A stretch of DNA of 64,000 nucleotides from Flavobacterium orientale (GCF_014638005.1 NZ_BMFG01000006.1:62001-126000); one strand, 5' to 3'; counted from the first letter of the stretch, positions 6,781-15,682 are shown. Numbers and translations: made by a program. The notes: a model not told the origin generated them from the sequence alone.

Positions 6781-7887
6781 TTATTTTAAATTTACTTTGT
6801 CAATGTCGTTGAAATGTCTTTTTTCCACTATGGTTCCTTTTTCCAGAACAACAATACTCGGATTAGCTCTTTCAATAGTTTTTAGCGTAGTAGCATCACA
6901 GAAATAGTAATCAAACGTAAGGTTGTGTTGCTTTTGAGCTTTTTCAATCAACGGCTGGTCAGAAGCGGTCATACCAATTACTTTGTAGCCTTTTTTCAAG
7001 GCCTTTTGATGGAACTCTTCCAATAAAGCCATTCCCGATGCTTCCGCTTTTGCTAAATCGTAGGAGATTAAAAGGATAAGCTTTGGTTCTTCCAATAACT
7101 CTTCGGTATAATCAGAGCCATCAAGTTCCATAGTGTAATCGTGGATTGGAGGAACGTATCCTTGTTTGATTAACTTGTCTTTTCGGTCAACGAACTCGGC
7201 ATTTTCAGGAACATTTCCTGCCATAACTTCATCATAACTGATTTCGGTGTCTACGCCATCGATTTTGTAAATGAAGACCATTTCAAATTCGGACTTTTCC
7301 GCACCTTCGGGAATTTCCATTCCTTTTTTGATGTTGGTACCCACTTTATACGCTCTGAAATCTTTCACAGGAAGGTGCATCAACACATGGTAAGCAAAGA
7401 ACAAACATCCTGCATAAGCCAAGAAAACGATTCCGTTTTGGGTTAATTTATTAAAAAGTGGTTGGATGTATTTTTGATTGAAAAATAAAATTAAAATTAG
7501 CACCAGCAAGACAATGTCTTTGGTGAACGATTCCCAAGGAGTTAGTTTTAAGGCATCGCCAAAACAACCACAATCGGTAACCTTATTGAAATAAGCGGAG
7601 TAGAAGGTAAGGAACGTGAAAAACACAATCATTAACAACAAACTCCAAACCGTGAATTTGGTTTTGAAACCAATTAACAACATGATTCCCAGTACTACTT
7701 CAAAGATGACCACCACAACGGCAATCAATAAGGCATAGGGAATAAAAAAAGGGACATTCAGTACGTTTTCTGCAAAATATTCTTCCAGTTTAAACGAAAA
7801 ACCAACGGGGTCGTTTAACTTAATTAATCCGGAGATGATGAATAAAACACCAACGAGTATTCGGGAAATTTGTGTAAGTAACTTCAT
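6781..7887 (-). CDS. DoxX/MauE-like membrane protein fused to a periplasmic thioredoxin-like domain
   Basis: The 368-residue product begins with a four-helix DoxX/MauE-type membrane region (roughly residues 5-170) carrying the cysteine pair TDCGCFGDA near 110. The second half, after LPVKDFRAYKVG, looks like a soluble thioredoxin-type domain (LILLISYDLAKAE, then VIGMTASD and FDYYFCDATT) without a CxxC pair. Proteins of this architecture (BT_3928 family) are common in Bacteroidota and may move electrons across the membrane. It heads the three-gene unit with the small membrane protein and the permease. Confidence 0.85.
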   Translation of the reverse strand: MKLLTQISRILVGVLFIISGLIKLNDPVGFSFKLEEYFAENVLNVPFFIPYALLIAVVVVIFEVVLGIMLLIGFKTKFTVWSLLLMIVFFTFLTFYSAYFNKVTDCGCFGDALKLTPWESFTKDIVLLVLILILFFNQKYIQPLFNKLTQNGIVFLAYAGCLFFAYHVLMHLPVKDFRAYKVGTNIKKGMEIPEGAEKSEFEMVFIYKIDGVDTEISYDEVMAGNVPENAEFVDRKDKLIKQGYVPPIHDYTMELDGSDYTEELLEEPKLILLISYDLAKAEASGMALLEEFHQKALKKGYKVIGMTASDQPLIEKAQKQHNLTFDYYFCDATTLKTIERANPSIVVLEKGTIVEKRHFNDIDKVNLK

Positions 7888-7939
7888 TTTTTATGTGTCA
7901 ATTAGTTAATTTGTCAATGCGACAATTCCAAACGTGTTT

Positions 7940-8485
7940 TTATTTATTGTGAAAACCCAAATGAATCAAAGCAAATACCGCATAGTTAATCATGTCTTGG
8001 TAATTGGCGTCAATGCCTTCTGATACGAGTGTTTTTCCTTTGTTGTCTTCAATTTGTTTTACGCGTAATAGTTTTTGCAGAATCAAATCGGTTAAAGAAC
8101 TTACCCGCATGTCACGCCAAGCTTCTCCATAATCATGGTTTTTATCTTCCATTAATTGTTTGGTTAATTTGATTTTTGCGTCGTAAAGCGAAAGAGCTTC
8201 TTCGCGGTTTAAATCGGGTTGGTCCACCACGCCTAACTCCAATTGAATCAAAGCCATAATGGAATAATTGATAATGCCGATAAATTCTCCGGTTTCGTCT
8301 TCTTGAATTTTTCGGGAGCTGTTTTCCTGAAGACTTCTGATGCGTTGTGCTTTTATAAAAATTTGGTCGGTTAGTGAAGGCAATCGCAATATACGCCAAG
8401 CACTCCCGTAATCTTTTAGTTTGTTGCTGTATAAATCTCTGCAAATGGCGATGACTTTGTCGTATTCTTGTGCCGTGTTACTCAT
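7940..8485 (-). CDS. DUF1599 domain protein with internal duplication
   Basis: The 181-residue product is built from two similar halves. Each half carries a DYG.AWR...R..SLTD block (KDYGSAWRILRLPSLTD near 23 and HDYGEAWRDMRVSSLTD near 117), followed by a helix and a short INYSIMALIQLE or INYAVFALIHLG segment. This is the DUF1599 pattern; the biochemical role is unknown. A -7 box TATTTTTG lies on the minus strand at 8514-8521. The gene is divergent from folP. Confidence 0.9.
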   Translation of the reverse strand: MSNTAQEYDKVIAICRDLYSNKLKDYGSAWRILRLPSLTDQIFIKAQRIRSLQENSSRKIQEDETGEFIGIINYSIMALIQLELGVVDQPDLNREEALSLYDAKIKLTKQLMEDKNHDYGEAWRDMRVSSLTDLILQKLLRVKQIEDNKGKTLVSEGIDANYQDMINYAVFALIHLGFHNK

Positions 8486-8494
8486 TATTGATTG

Positions 8495-8521
8495 TATATT
8501 TGTAATAGTTTTTCAAAAATA
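8495..8521. promoter_or_regulatory. Divergent -7 boxes for DUF1599 gene and folP
   Basis: TATATTTG at 8495-8502 reads towards folP and TATTTTTG at 8521-8514 reads towards the DUF1599 gene. Both fit the Bacteroidota TAnnTTTG consensus. No well-spaced TTG -33 box was found for either, so these are tentative. Confidence 0.45.
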
Positions 8522-8572
8522 CAATTTTAAGTAAAAGAACGAGCTACTTTTTAAATCCTTTTTTCAAACGAG

Positions 8573-9394
8573 ATGTTAATAAACTGTCGCGGTAAACTTA
8601 TCGATTTGGCCACCCCAAAAGTAATGGGTATTTTGAACGTTACGCCTGATTCATTTTATGACGGTGGACGTTATTCCAACGAAAATGCCATTCTGAATCA
8701 TGTAGAAAAAATGGTGACTGATGGAGCTGATTTTATAGACATTGGTGTTTATTCCAGCAAACCGAATGCGGCTTTGATTTCAGAAAAAGAAGAAATTGAA
8801 CGCTTGTTGCCCGTTTTGGTATTGCTACAAAAGCATTTTCCGGAAACGCTACTTTCCATCGACACCTTTAGAAGTGAAGTTGCCAAAATAGCTTTGGAAA
8901 ACGGAGCGGCTTTGATTAATGATATATCTGCAGGAATGTTGGATGTCAACATGATGCAAGTGGTGGCTCATTATCAAGTTCCGTATATCATGATGCACAT
9001 GAAAGGCACGCCACAAACCATGACTACTTTAACGCAGTATGATGATTTAATGAAAGACGTACTTTTTTATTTTTCAGAACGCATTTTGGAAGCTCGAAAA
9101 TTGGGGATTAACGATTTACTTATTGACCCGGGATTCGGATTTGCAAAAACAGTGGAACAGAATTTTGAGTTGCTGAAAATGCTGGAGCTGTTTGCTGCTT
9201 TTGAATTGCCCCTATTAATTGGCGTTTCCCGAAAATCAATGATATATAAAACCTTAGCAACCACCCCCGAGTTGGCTTTGAACGGCACCTCTGTTTTAAA
9301 TACAGCTGCGTTGTTGAAAGGAGCCAAAATACTCCGAGTTCACGATGTAAAAGAAGCCGTTGAATGTGTCAAATTAGTTACTTTATTACAATAA
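8573..9394 (+). CDS. folP: Dihydropteroate synthase
   Basis: The 273-residue TIM-barrel enzyme joins p-aminobenzoate to dihydropterin pyrophosphate in folate synthesis and is the sulfonamide target. The signature MGILNVTPDSFYDGG is at 18-32, DIGVYSSKP (loop 2) near 62, IDTFRSEVA near 97, MMHMKGTPQTM near 140, DPGFGFAKT near 186 and GVSRKSMI near 219. SKP replaces the more usual STRPG in loop 2, as in many Bacteroidota. It is followed after 3 bases by a lipoprotein gene, so they are likely cotranscribed. Confidence 0.97.
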   Translation: MLINCRGKLIDLATPKVMGILNVTPDSFYDGGRYSNENAILNHVEKMVTDGADFIDIGVYSSKPNAALISEKEEIERLLPVLVLLQKHFPETLLSIDTFRSEVAKIALENGAALINDISAGMLDVNMMQVVAHYQVPYIMMHMKGTPQTMTTLTQYDDLMKDVLFYFSERILEARKLGINDLLIDPGFGFAKTVEQNFELLKMLELFAAFELPLLIGVSRKSMIYKTLATTPELALNGTSVLNTAALLKGAKILRVHDVKEAVECVKLVTLLQ

Positions 9395-9397
9395 ATT

Positions 9398-10111
9398 ATG
9401 CGAATTAGTTTTTTAGTTATTCTTGCTTTTGCAATGATGGGTTGCAAAAAAGATGTTCAGTTAGCCAAAGCCAGTCGAACTATTGATTCTACGATGGTGG
9501 ATCACACACCGGTGTATCTGTTTTTTGAAGTGAAAGACAAAGATACGATGGTGCAAGTGAATCGAAACAATACCATTAGTACTACCAACTGGGTTTTTAA
9601 TGTGGACAAGCGTTTGCCGTTGCGATTGGCAATTCCGCAAATAATCAAATTACAAAACAAACGCAAAAACGATGATGTTCATACGGAAGATATTGCGGGC
9701 AATTATTATTCCTATACCGATAGTATTCAGCGGTCGTTAGCTTTTATTTCCTTTAAATCGATTAGTTATACCTATGATTCTTATTTTTCAAGTATTTATG
9801 TGAAAGAAAATCCGGAGTACCACATGCATTTTCAAACGTATTACATCAACTTTAAGCAAGACAAGTCCATTACTGTTGACGGAAATGAAGTGAGCCAAAG
9901 CGAATTGTTAGCTTTTCTAAAAGACTATATCGCATTTTCGGGGGAAGGAAAACGGAATTTGATATACTTGAATTTTGATGAGGAAGTATCTTTTGATACC
10001 TATTTGTCCAATGTAGTGTTGCTAACGGAATTGGAAAATGAAACGACACAAATTGCCACAACCCATTTTATTTACAATAAAAAGAAGTTACCGGATTGCA
10101 ATTGTTATTGA
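9398..10111 (+). CDS. Lipoprotein of unknown function
   Basis: The 237-residue product has a lipoprotein signal with lipobox MMGC (cysteine near 16). The mature part is mixed alpha/beta with no recognised family; it ends in CNCY. It starts 3 bases after folP, and its last 7 bases overlap the 3' end of the convergent rlmH gene. The folP neighbourhood gives no functional hint. Confidence 0.8.
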   Translation: MRISFLVILAFAMMGCKKDVQLAKASRTIDSTMVDHTPVYLFFEVKDKDTMVQVNRNNTISTTNWVFNVDKRLPLRLAIPQIIKLQNKRKNDDVHTEDIAGNYYSYTDSIQRSLAFISFKSISYTYDSYFSSIYVKENPEYHMHFQTYYINFKQDKSITVDGNEVSQSELLAFLKDYIAFSGEGKRNLIYLNFDEEVSFDTYLSNVVLLTELENETTQIATTHFIYNKKKLPDCNCY

Positions 10112-10578
10112 TGGTGGTAGGGCTCGTTTTTAAGAATGGTAAAAGCTCGGTATACTTGTTCAATAAAAAATAAACGCACCATTTGGTGGGAGAACGTCAT
10201 GGCTGATAATGCCATTTTTTGATTGGCTTTTTGATACACTTTTTCAGAGAAACCATAGGGACCACCGATTACATAAACTAACGTTTTAATACCGGCATTC
10301 ATTTTCTTTTGTAATTCGGCGGAAAACTCCATACTGCTGAAGGATTTTCCGTTTTCATCCAGTAGTATTAAATAGTCCGTAGGAGTGAGCTTGCTTAAAA
10401 TCAGTTCGCCTTCCTTTTCTTTTTGCTGGTCTTCCGAAAGGTTTTTTGCATTTTTCAAATCGGGTATAACTTCCAATTCAAACTTGATGTAGAAGGACAA
10501 CCGTTTTTGGTATTCCTCCATTAAAGTTTGTAAATTCTTATTGTCGGTTTTACCAATGGCAATTAATTTGATGTTCAT
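10105..10578 (-). CDS. rlmH: 23S rRNA (pseudouridine1915-N3)-methyltransferase RlmH
   Basis: The 157-residue SPOUT methyltransferase modifies position 1915 in helix 69 of 23S rRNA. It has the family N-terminus MNIKLIAIGK, LLDENGKSFSS near 90, the SAM-binding knot YVIGGPYGFSEKV near 104-116, and the C-terminal SHQMVRLFFIEQVYRA with the closing PYHH. Length is standard. A -7 box TACTTTTG lies at 10600-10593 on the minus strand. Confidence 0.97.
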   Translation of the reverse strand: MNIKLIAIGKTDNKNLQTLMEEYQKRLSFYIKFELEVIPDLKNAKNLSEDQQKEKEGELILSKLTPTDYLILLDENGKSFSSMEFSAELQKKMNAGIKTLVYVIGGPYGFSEKVYQKANQKMALSAMTFSHQMVRLFFIEQVYRAFTILKNEPYHHQ

Positions 10579-10899
10579 TGCTGATTTTTTTTCAAAAGTA
10601 CAAAGTATTTTTTTTTACTTTAGAGAAAAATTGAGATACACTAATGTTGTGTACTTTTTATGTTTGAGGATGAGTTAAAGGTATATAATTTGAAATTAGG
10701 TTATTTGATGAATTAGTAGATTTGAAGGAGGTATTAAAGGTCTCTTGTCAAAAAGGATAGGAATTTGATTGTTTGCACGAGCGAGACACAAGCGTAAGCG
10801 TGGGCCACACGAAGGAATTCGTGCGGCAGTGGGGGGATCGGGGAAGTATGTTAAAACTCGAAGTTTCAACTTTAGATAAAGTAAATAAATTATGTTACA
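10579..10899. other. Intergenic gap with a GC-rich patch
   Basis: No gene was found in these 321 bases. At about 10775-10840 there is a GC-rich patch (GCACGAGCGAGACACAAGCG onward) containing the hairpin CACGAA-GGAA-TTCGTG at 10808-10823. It contrasts with the very AT-rich gene that follows. It may be a remnant of a dispersed repeat or a transfer junction. Confidence 0.4.
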
Positions 10900-11340
10900 A
10901 TGAAGGCAATAAAGAGGTTAAATTTAATACTTATAATAATAAGTAATAGTTTAATAATTTCATGTAAAGAAAAAAATGACGATTTAGTTATTATCTTACA
11001 CACTAGAGATAGTAAAGATTTAATAATCAATAATCCAATATATTGTTTTAATAATGGAGAATTTTATTTTGAAATAGATGAAACTAACTATAATTTTATA
11101 AATGAAAATGTGGTTAGTAAAATTTCAATTTTATGTAATGGTAATAATGTAAGTGCTTTACCATCACTTGTTTTTTTAAGTAAATTACCTGACTCAGAAT
11201 TGTTTTTCTTAGTCGATGATAATAAATTGAAAATGGACTATGTTAAAAAAAACAATAAAATATGGATTTTAATAAGAGAAAAAATAGATTCAAATATTTT
11301 GAAAAATAATATTAGTATTAAGACATCTTGTAATTGGTAA
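10900..11340 (+). CDS. AT-rich lipoprotein of unknown function
   Basis: The 146-residue product has a signal peptide with lipobox IISC (cysteine near 22). The mature region is rich in N, I, K and D, with no recognised domain. The gene is visibly richer in A and T than its neighbours, with long runs of ATA and AAT codons, which suggests recent acquisition or weak selection. It stands alone between rlmH and a DUF3667 gene. Confidence 0.65.
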   Translation: MKAIKRLNLILIIISNSLIISCKEKNDDLVIILHTRDSKDLIINNPIYCFNNGEFYFEIDETNYNFINENVVSKISILCNGNNVSALPSLVFLSKLPDSELFFLVDDNKLKMDYVKKNNKIWILIREKIDSNILKNNISIKTSCNW

Positions 11341-11425
11341 AATAAATTATGTTCCATAATTAGTGATGATGATAAATTCAGAAATTAACCATTTGTAAAT
11401 CAATACTTAAATAAAATTTAAACCC

Positions 11426-12199
11426 ATGCATTGTAAAAATTGTCAAAACGAATTTTCAACAGCGGTAAACTATTGTTCTGATTGTGGTGGAAAAGTAGTG
11501 GTAAACCGCATCACCATCAAACAAATTTTAGCGGATTTGTCAAATAGCTATTTAAGTTTAGATAACAAATTTGTGGTCACTTTCCGTACACTATTTTCCA
11601 ATCCTTCGGCGGTGGTTAATGGGTATATTAATGGTGAGAGAGGAAAATATGTGAATCCGATTTCTTACTTCGTTTTAGCAATTGCCATGGGTGGTGTTTT
11701 TTCTTTATTGATGGTTCGGGGTTATTTTGGTGAAATTGATTATTCGCAGTACGGTGCAGCCAATGACAAACTAGATATGAAAGATGTTATGGCAAAGGTT
11801 GCCGATTATAACAACTTAATTTATTTGATTTCCTTACCAATAATAGCATTGATGTCTAAAATTGTTTTTTACAATTTGAAGCAGTACAATTATGCTGAGC
11901 ATTTGGTGATTTATGGTTATACGTATTCGCAATGTGCCATCATTTCTTTTTTGGCTATTCCTATTTTGCTTTTAGTGAAACCACAAATAAATTATTATTC
12001 TATTATTTCTATTTTGGTTTACATTGTTTTACACATTTATTTTCTGAAACGCATCTTCCATTTGCCGGCTAAGAAAATGGTTTTGAAGACGTTACTTTTT
12101 GTTCCGGTTTTAGCCTTCTTTTACTTCGCTATGTCTTTAGTGTTTGTGATAGTTTTTTTTGTTTACCTATATCTTACTAATCAATTTCCAATTCCTTAA
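11426..12199 (+). CDS. DUF3667 membrane protein with N-terminal zinc ribbon
   Basis: The 257-residue product starts with a four-cysteine zinc ribbon (CKNCQNEF and CSDCGGKV, residues 3-21). A short linker, LDNKFVVTFRTLFSNPSAV, is characteristic of DUF3667, followed by YINGERGKYVNPISYF and five or six hydrophobic helices to the C-terminus. Function is unknown. It ends just before the RNase P RNA promoter. Confidence 0.88.
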   Translation: MHCKNCQNEFSTAVNYCSDCGGKVVVNRITIKQILADLSNSYLSLDNKFVVTFRTLFSNPSAVVNGYINGERGKYVNPISYFVLAIAMGGVFSLLMVRGYFGEIDYSQYGAANDKLDMKDVMAKVADYNNLIYLISLPIIALMSKIVFYNLKQYNYAEHLVIYGYTYSQCAIISFLAIPILLLVKPQINYYSIISILVYIVLHIYFLKRIFHLPAKKMVLKTLLFVPVLAFFYFAMSLVFVIVFFVYLYLTNQFPIP

Positions 12200-12206
12200 A
12201 AAGAAG

Positions 12207-12214
12207 TATCTTTG
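12207..12214 (+). promoter_or_regulatory. -7 box of the RNase P RNA promoter
   Basis: TATCTTTG matches the Bacteroidota -7 consensus exactly and lies 5 bases ahead of the predicted 5' end of the RNA. No clear TTG -33 box is seen; the region overlaps the 3' end of the DUF3667 gene. Confidence 0.65.
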
Positions 12215-12218
12215 CCCC

Positions 12219-12534
12219 GCAGACCGCCTTATCGCTTTCGCCTTGGCGAAGGAGGAAAGTCCGGACACCAAAGAGTAGCATAACGGGTAACTCCCGTCCG
12301 TTCGCTTCGGCGAATGAGGACCAGTGCAACAGAAAGTATGTACAGTTCGGCTGTAGTGAAACCAGGTAAACTCTATGCGGTGCAATGCCATGTATATCAA
12401 CGCTCCGTTTCGGCGGATAAGAGCTACTCGTTCGATGTTGAAGGGTAGGCAGCTAGATCAAGTCAGTAATGGCTTGGCAAGATAAATGATAAGGGTTCGT
12501 TTCGGCGAATACAGAATCCGGCTTATAGGTCTGC
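12219..12534 (+). ncRNA. rnpB: RNase P RNA (class A)
   Basis: This is the catalytic RNA that removes tRNA 5' leaders. The conserved GAGGAAAGTCCGG block is at 12252-12264, ACAGAA with ATCCGGCTTATAGG closes the molecule near 12511-12529, and the outer helix pairs GCAGACC (12219-12225) with GGTCTGC (12528-12534). Several peripheral stems carry a TTTCGGCG or CTTCGGCG tetraloop context. A T run at 12535-12541 fits termination. The end positions are set by the outer helix. Confidence 0.95.
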
Positions 12535-12795
12535 TTTTTTTAAGGATACAGTTTGAAAGTACACTTTCTCAATTCTTCTATTCAATTTATCTTTTTACTC
12601 TTTCTATGCTAAAGATTCATTTTTTACTACAATTATTCGGTAAATAATACACTACTAATTCTTTCATTTTATGTTAGAATTATTGAAGTATTGCATTTAT
12701 TTTGTCATAAAAAAAATTAATATCACAAAAAATGTTACTAATTAAAATAATTTATTAAATTTACGTAATCGATTACAATTAAAAAATAAAACATT

Positions 12796-13611
12796 ATGAA
12801 TAAAAAATTACTTTTTAGTTTATTGACACTTTTATGTGTGATGACATCAGAAGCTCAAACAAAAGTTTGGAATTTTTTAACAAACATGACCATCTTACCG
12901 GATAATTTTCCAGGAGTTCCGGGTGGAACAGAAGATATTGTGGATCATTTAGGTAGATTTGGCCACATTACATCAAACAATTTCTCATCTCAATCTACCG
13001 GAGCTTCTACTTTTTCTGATGGGTTTCAATCAGGCAGAAGAGCAAATATGAATGGCGGTTCAGTTGCCGTTGGAGCTTTGCCAGCCATGCGGTTTTTCTT
13101 TTTTGATGTTTCAGGTAACTGCACCATAACGGTTTGGGCAAGAGAGCAAAACACGTCTAATCGAACGCTTCTTATTAGCGATGGAGAGAATGTTCTTGCA
13201 AGTGCTCCAAATTCCAGTAATCCGGGAGCATTCATTTTAGAAGCAAACAATACAAATGGTGCAAAAAGAATATTTATTTATTGTGATACAAATGGATTTG
13301 GAATTTATAAAATTGAAGTCAACGGTGCGACAGTTAACACTACAATGTCAATGGCTGATTGGTTATTGTTATTAAATGTGCAAGACACAACATTGTCCAA
13401 CATCAATTATTATGTAAAAGACAAAACAGTTTACTTAAATAATATTGACACAGAATCAACTATTTTAGTCTATTCTGTTACAGGTGCTTTAGTGAAATCA
13501 ATAAAAGCTATTTCTTCTGAAGTGTCTTTTGATTTAGATCAAACAGGACTTTACATTCTTAAATTGAGTAACAATGAAGGACAAAAAACAATTAAATTGA
13601 TTGTGAATTAA
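12796..13611 (+). CDS. Secreted protein with type IX secretion C-terminal sorting domain
   Basis: The 271-residue product has a signal peptide (cleavage near SEAQ, residue 21). The middle part has a beta-rich pattern (GNCTITVWAREQ, KRIFIYCDTNGFGIYKIEV) like the carbohydrate-binding or pectate-lyase-associated modules seen in Bacteroidota, without a catalytic domain. The last 70 residues are a type A sorting tail: VYLNNI, ILVYSVTGALVKS, then GLYILKLSNNEG and KTIKLIVN. It should be exported through the type IX system whose regulator PorX is encoded at 34.7-36.3 kb. Confidence 0.88.
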   Translation: MNKKLLFSLLTLLCVMTSEAQTKVWNFLTNMTILPDNFPGVPGGTEDIVDHLGRFGHITSNNFSSQSTGASTFSDGFQSGRRANMNGGSVAVGALPAMRFFFFDVSGNCTITVWAREQNTSNRTLLISDGENVLASAPNSSNPGAFILEANNTNGAKRIFIYCDTNGFGIYKIEVNGATVNTTMSMADWLLLLNVQDTTLSNINYYVKDKTVYLNNIDTESTILVYSVTGALVKSIKAISSEVSFDLDQTGLYILKLSNNEGQKTIKLIVN

Positions 13612-13659
13612 AATGTAAAGCTTTCTATTATATCTAGAATAGTAGTTCATAATAATAAA

Positions 13660-13714
13660 GGTGGTTGTAATGGAGAGGTTTTAAACTTCTTTATCTACAA
13701 CCACCACTTTTTTT
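13660..13714 (+). terminator. Rho-independent terminator with one arm inside the convergent gene
   Basis: GGTGGTTGTA (13660-13669) pairs with TACAACCACC (13696-13705), followed by a T tract at 13708-13714. The 3' arm is also the last codons of the convergent lipoprotein gene (SGGCR then stop), so the terminator sequence is shared with coding sequence. Confidence 0.75.
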
Positions 13715-14293
13715 GAATTGTGTCATGCCTTTTTCCAAACATTTTTTCAAAATAGTTTGGGTTGATTTACCAAAAAGCACATCTTCTCGATTGTTTTCAA
13801 CTACAATTTCACCTGAGGTGGTGTGGGAATAAATTATTTTTTCAGTCGCTACTTCATACACTTTGAATGTGATAGAAGCAGTTGATTTTTCTGCATTTTT
13901 CATCGGTTTAATGTTGATGCCACTGATGTCGTTATCACCTATAGAACCTGTAATTTGAATCACATAATCAATCGTGTTTGTGGCTCTTAAAAGCGATAAA
14001 CTTTCTTTTGAATTTTTTGCTGTTAAGATAGGAACATTGTAAATGGATTTCCTTTTTCCGTAACTTAAGTAAAGCGAATCGTTCAAACAATTTTGTAACT
14101 CTTTTTCGGAATAGTTCGAGAAATCAGAAAAGGGTTTGCCATCAATGGTGACATAATTTAAAAACCATTTGCCTTCGGTAAACGAAATATCATACAAACC
14201 GGTTTCTGCCACAGCACGATAAGACGGAAAATAACAGGAGTTTAAAAGCAATAAAAAGCTAAGTGCTAAAAGGATTTGGAATTTATTCTTCAC
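13691..14293 (-). CDS. Lipoprotein of unknown function
   Basis: The start is placed at GTG 14293, giving 200 residues that begin VKNKFQ and a lipoprotein signal with lipobox LNSC. A longer frame upstream to 14377 is open but would bury the signal peptide behind about 28 residues lying over rsmD, so it is rejected. The chosen start overlaps the rsmD stop by 11 bases. The mature domain includes SFTEGKWFLNYVTIDGKPF and a C-terminal ITFKVYEVATEKIIYSHTT strand. No family recognised. Confidence 0.75.
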   Translation of the reverse strand: MKNKFQILLALSFLLLLNSCYFPSYRAVAETGLYDISFTEGKWFLNYVTIDGKPFSDFSNYSEKELQNCLNDSLYLSYGKRKSIYNVPILTAKNSKESLSLLRATNTIDYVIQITGSIGDNDISGINIKPMKNAEKSTASITFKVYEVATEKIIYSHTTSGEIVVENNREDVLFGKSTQTILKKCLEKGMTQFKKSGGCR

Positions 14294-14867
14294 TATCGTC
14301 GGTTTCGTCAAAGTCGTCATCCGTTTCATTTTCAATTTCAAAAAAGGTAAAAACAGAACCACCATAGGCTTTTTCAAAAGAAAAATGCTGTAGGTGATTT
14401 AATTTGGTGTGTTTTGAATGTTCAATAATCAACATACCGTCTTCGGAGAGTAGTTCGTTTTGAAAAACCAGTTCGTTGATTTTTTCAAATTTTGCTTGGT
14501 CTAAATCATAAGGAGGATCGGCAAAAATGATATCGAAATCTCCTTTAGTTTTTTCTAAGAATTGAAAAACATCACTTTTAATGGCGGTGATGTTGAACTC
14601 AAATGCATCTGTTGTTTTTTTGATAAAAGAAACACAGCCATAATTTCCGTCAACGGCAATAATGGGTTCGCTACCTCTTGAAGCAAACTCATAACTGATG
14701 TTTCCGGTTCCGGCAAACAAATCCAATACTTTTAACGAAGCAAAATTAAAGTGATTGTTCAGAATGTTGAACAACGCTTCTTTGCTCATATCCGTAGTGG
14801 GTCTAACGGGAAGATTTTTGGGAGCTGCAATTCTTCGGCCTTTGTATTTGCCGGAAATGATTCTCAT
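14283..14867 (-). CDS. rsmD: 16S rRNA (guanine966-N2)-methyltransferase RsmD
   Basis: The 194-residue SAM-dependent enzyme methylates G966 of 16S rRNA. The N-terminal MRIISGKYKGRRIAAP and RPTTDMSKEALFNIL are typical, motif I is VLDLFAGTGN (47-56), and the catalytic DPPY is at 117-120. The C-terminus carries an acidic tail (ETDDDFDETDDSEE) not needed for the fold. Its start overlaps the upstream DUF3822 stop as ATGA. Confidence 0.96.
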   Translation of the reverse strand: MRIISGKYKGRRIAAPKNLPVRPTTDMSKEALFNILNNHFNFASLKVLDLFAGTGNISYEFASRGSEPIIAVDGNYGCVSFIKKTTDAFEFNITAIKSDVFQFLEKTKGDFDIIFADPPYDLDQAKFEKINELVFQNELLSEDGMLIIEHSKHTKLNHLQHFSFEKAYGGSVFTFFEIENETDDDFDETDDSEE

Positions 14868-15682
14868 GAATGAAAAAGGATAAAGTTTTTTCTTCTTTCC
14901 TCAGCTGAAAAAGTAGTATTAGCATCTATATCTATTTCATACAAAGAAACATTTCGAATGTATTTATAGGCTTTTTTATATAATTCATCATCTTCATTAA
15001 TAGTACCTAATAAATTAAGTTTTAACGATTCGGGGTTTAAATGCAGTTGTTCTGCGGTAAACAATAAATAATAGATGAAATCGTCAGGCGTATTGAATTC
15101 AAAAGTGTTGAATAATAATAATTTTTGATTTTGAATGACAACAATTTCAAAATGATTGTGCATAAAATGAATAAACATAGTAACCGATTCGTCGTTCTTA
15201 GAGTTTTCTAAAAGTTTATTGACTAAAATACTGGAACTGTGTAAGTATTCAAAAGCACCCAATTGGTCAATCAAATAATTGTTGATGTTGACATAAGGCA
15301 CATAAACATTGACCATATCATAATTTTTGATGGGATCAAAAGTAAAATAATCGGTTTCAAAAACTTTGGTGTTATACTGCAGGTAACTTCCTTTGTATTC
15401 CTCATCAAATAGGGGAAGGGGGACAAAGGTGTTTAAAGTGTTATCATGAAGTACCACGACTTCATCATAGTTTTTGGTTAAATCATTTTCATCTAAAAAT
15501 GTTTTCCATAGACAATTCTCAATGGAATAGGTCTTAGGATATTTTTTAAAATCAATTTCTTTATAGGAAGTAATTGCGTTGTTCAATAGGTCACGGCAAC
15601 AAAAAGAAAGCCCATTCAGTGAAATCTGAATGGACAGCCTTTTGTAATTTTTGTCGGTGATTGTATTATTCGTTATTACCAT
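14864..15682 (-). CDS. DUF3822 family protein
   Basis: The 272-residue product matches the DUF3822 family, which in Flavobacteriia is regularly found directly upstream of rsmD; the fold is thought to be ASKHA-like (recollection). Visible blocks include LSIQISLNGLSFCC near 16, FVPLPLFDEEYKG near 92 and MVNVYVPYVNINNYL near 125. It is coupled to rsmD by a 4-base overlap and overlaps the gene upstream by 17 bases. The role is unknown, though the constant linkage to rsmD hints at ribosome or envelope housekeeping. Confidence 0.88.
   Translation of the reverse strand: MVITNNTITDKNYKRLSIQISLNGLSFCCRDLLNNAITSYKEIDFKKYPKTYSIENCLWKTFLDENDLTKNYDEVVVLHDNTLNTFVPLPLFDEEYKGSYLQYNTKVFETDYFTFDPIKNYDMVNVYVPYVNINNYLIDQLGAFEYLHSSSILVNKLLENSKNDESVTMFIHFMHNHFEIVVIQNQKLLLFNTFEFNTPDDFIYYLLFTAEQLHLNPESLKLNLLGTINEDDELYKKAYKYIRNVSLYEIDIDANTTFSAEERRKNFILFHS

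Noticed and set aside
10660..10716. Short plus-strand frame of 18 codons in the rlmH gap
   Set aside because: Too short, no leader features such as repeated codons or a terminator, and no related gene downstream.
12167..12400. Minus-strand 77-codon frame over rnpB
   Set aside because: It lies antisense to RNase P RNA and has no protein-like composition or promoter.
13691..14377. Longer start for the lipoprotein gene at 14377
   Set aside because: The extension lies within rsmD and would hide the signal peptide; GTG at 14293 puts the lipoprotein signal at the N-terminus.
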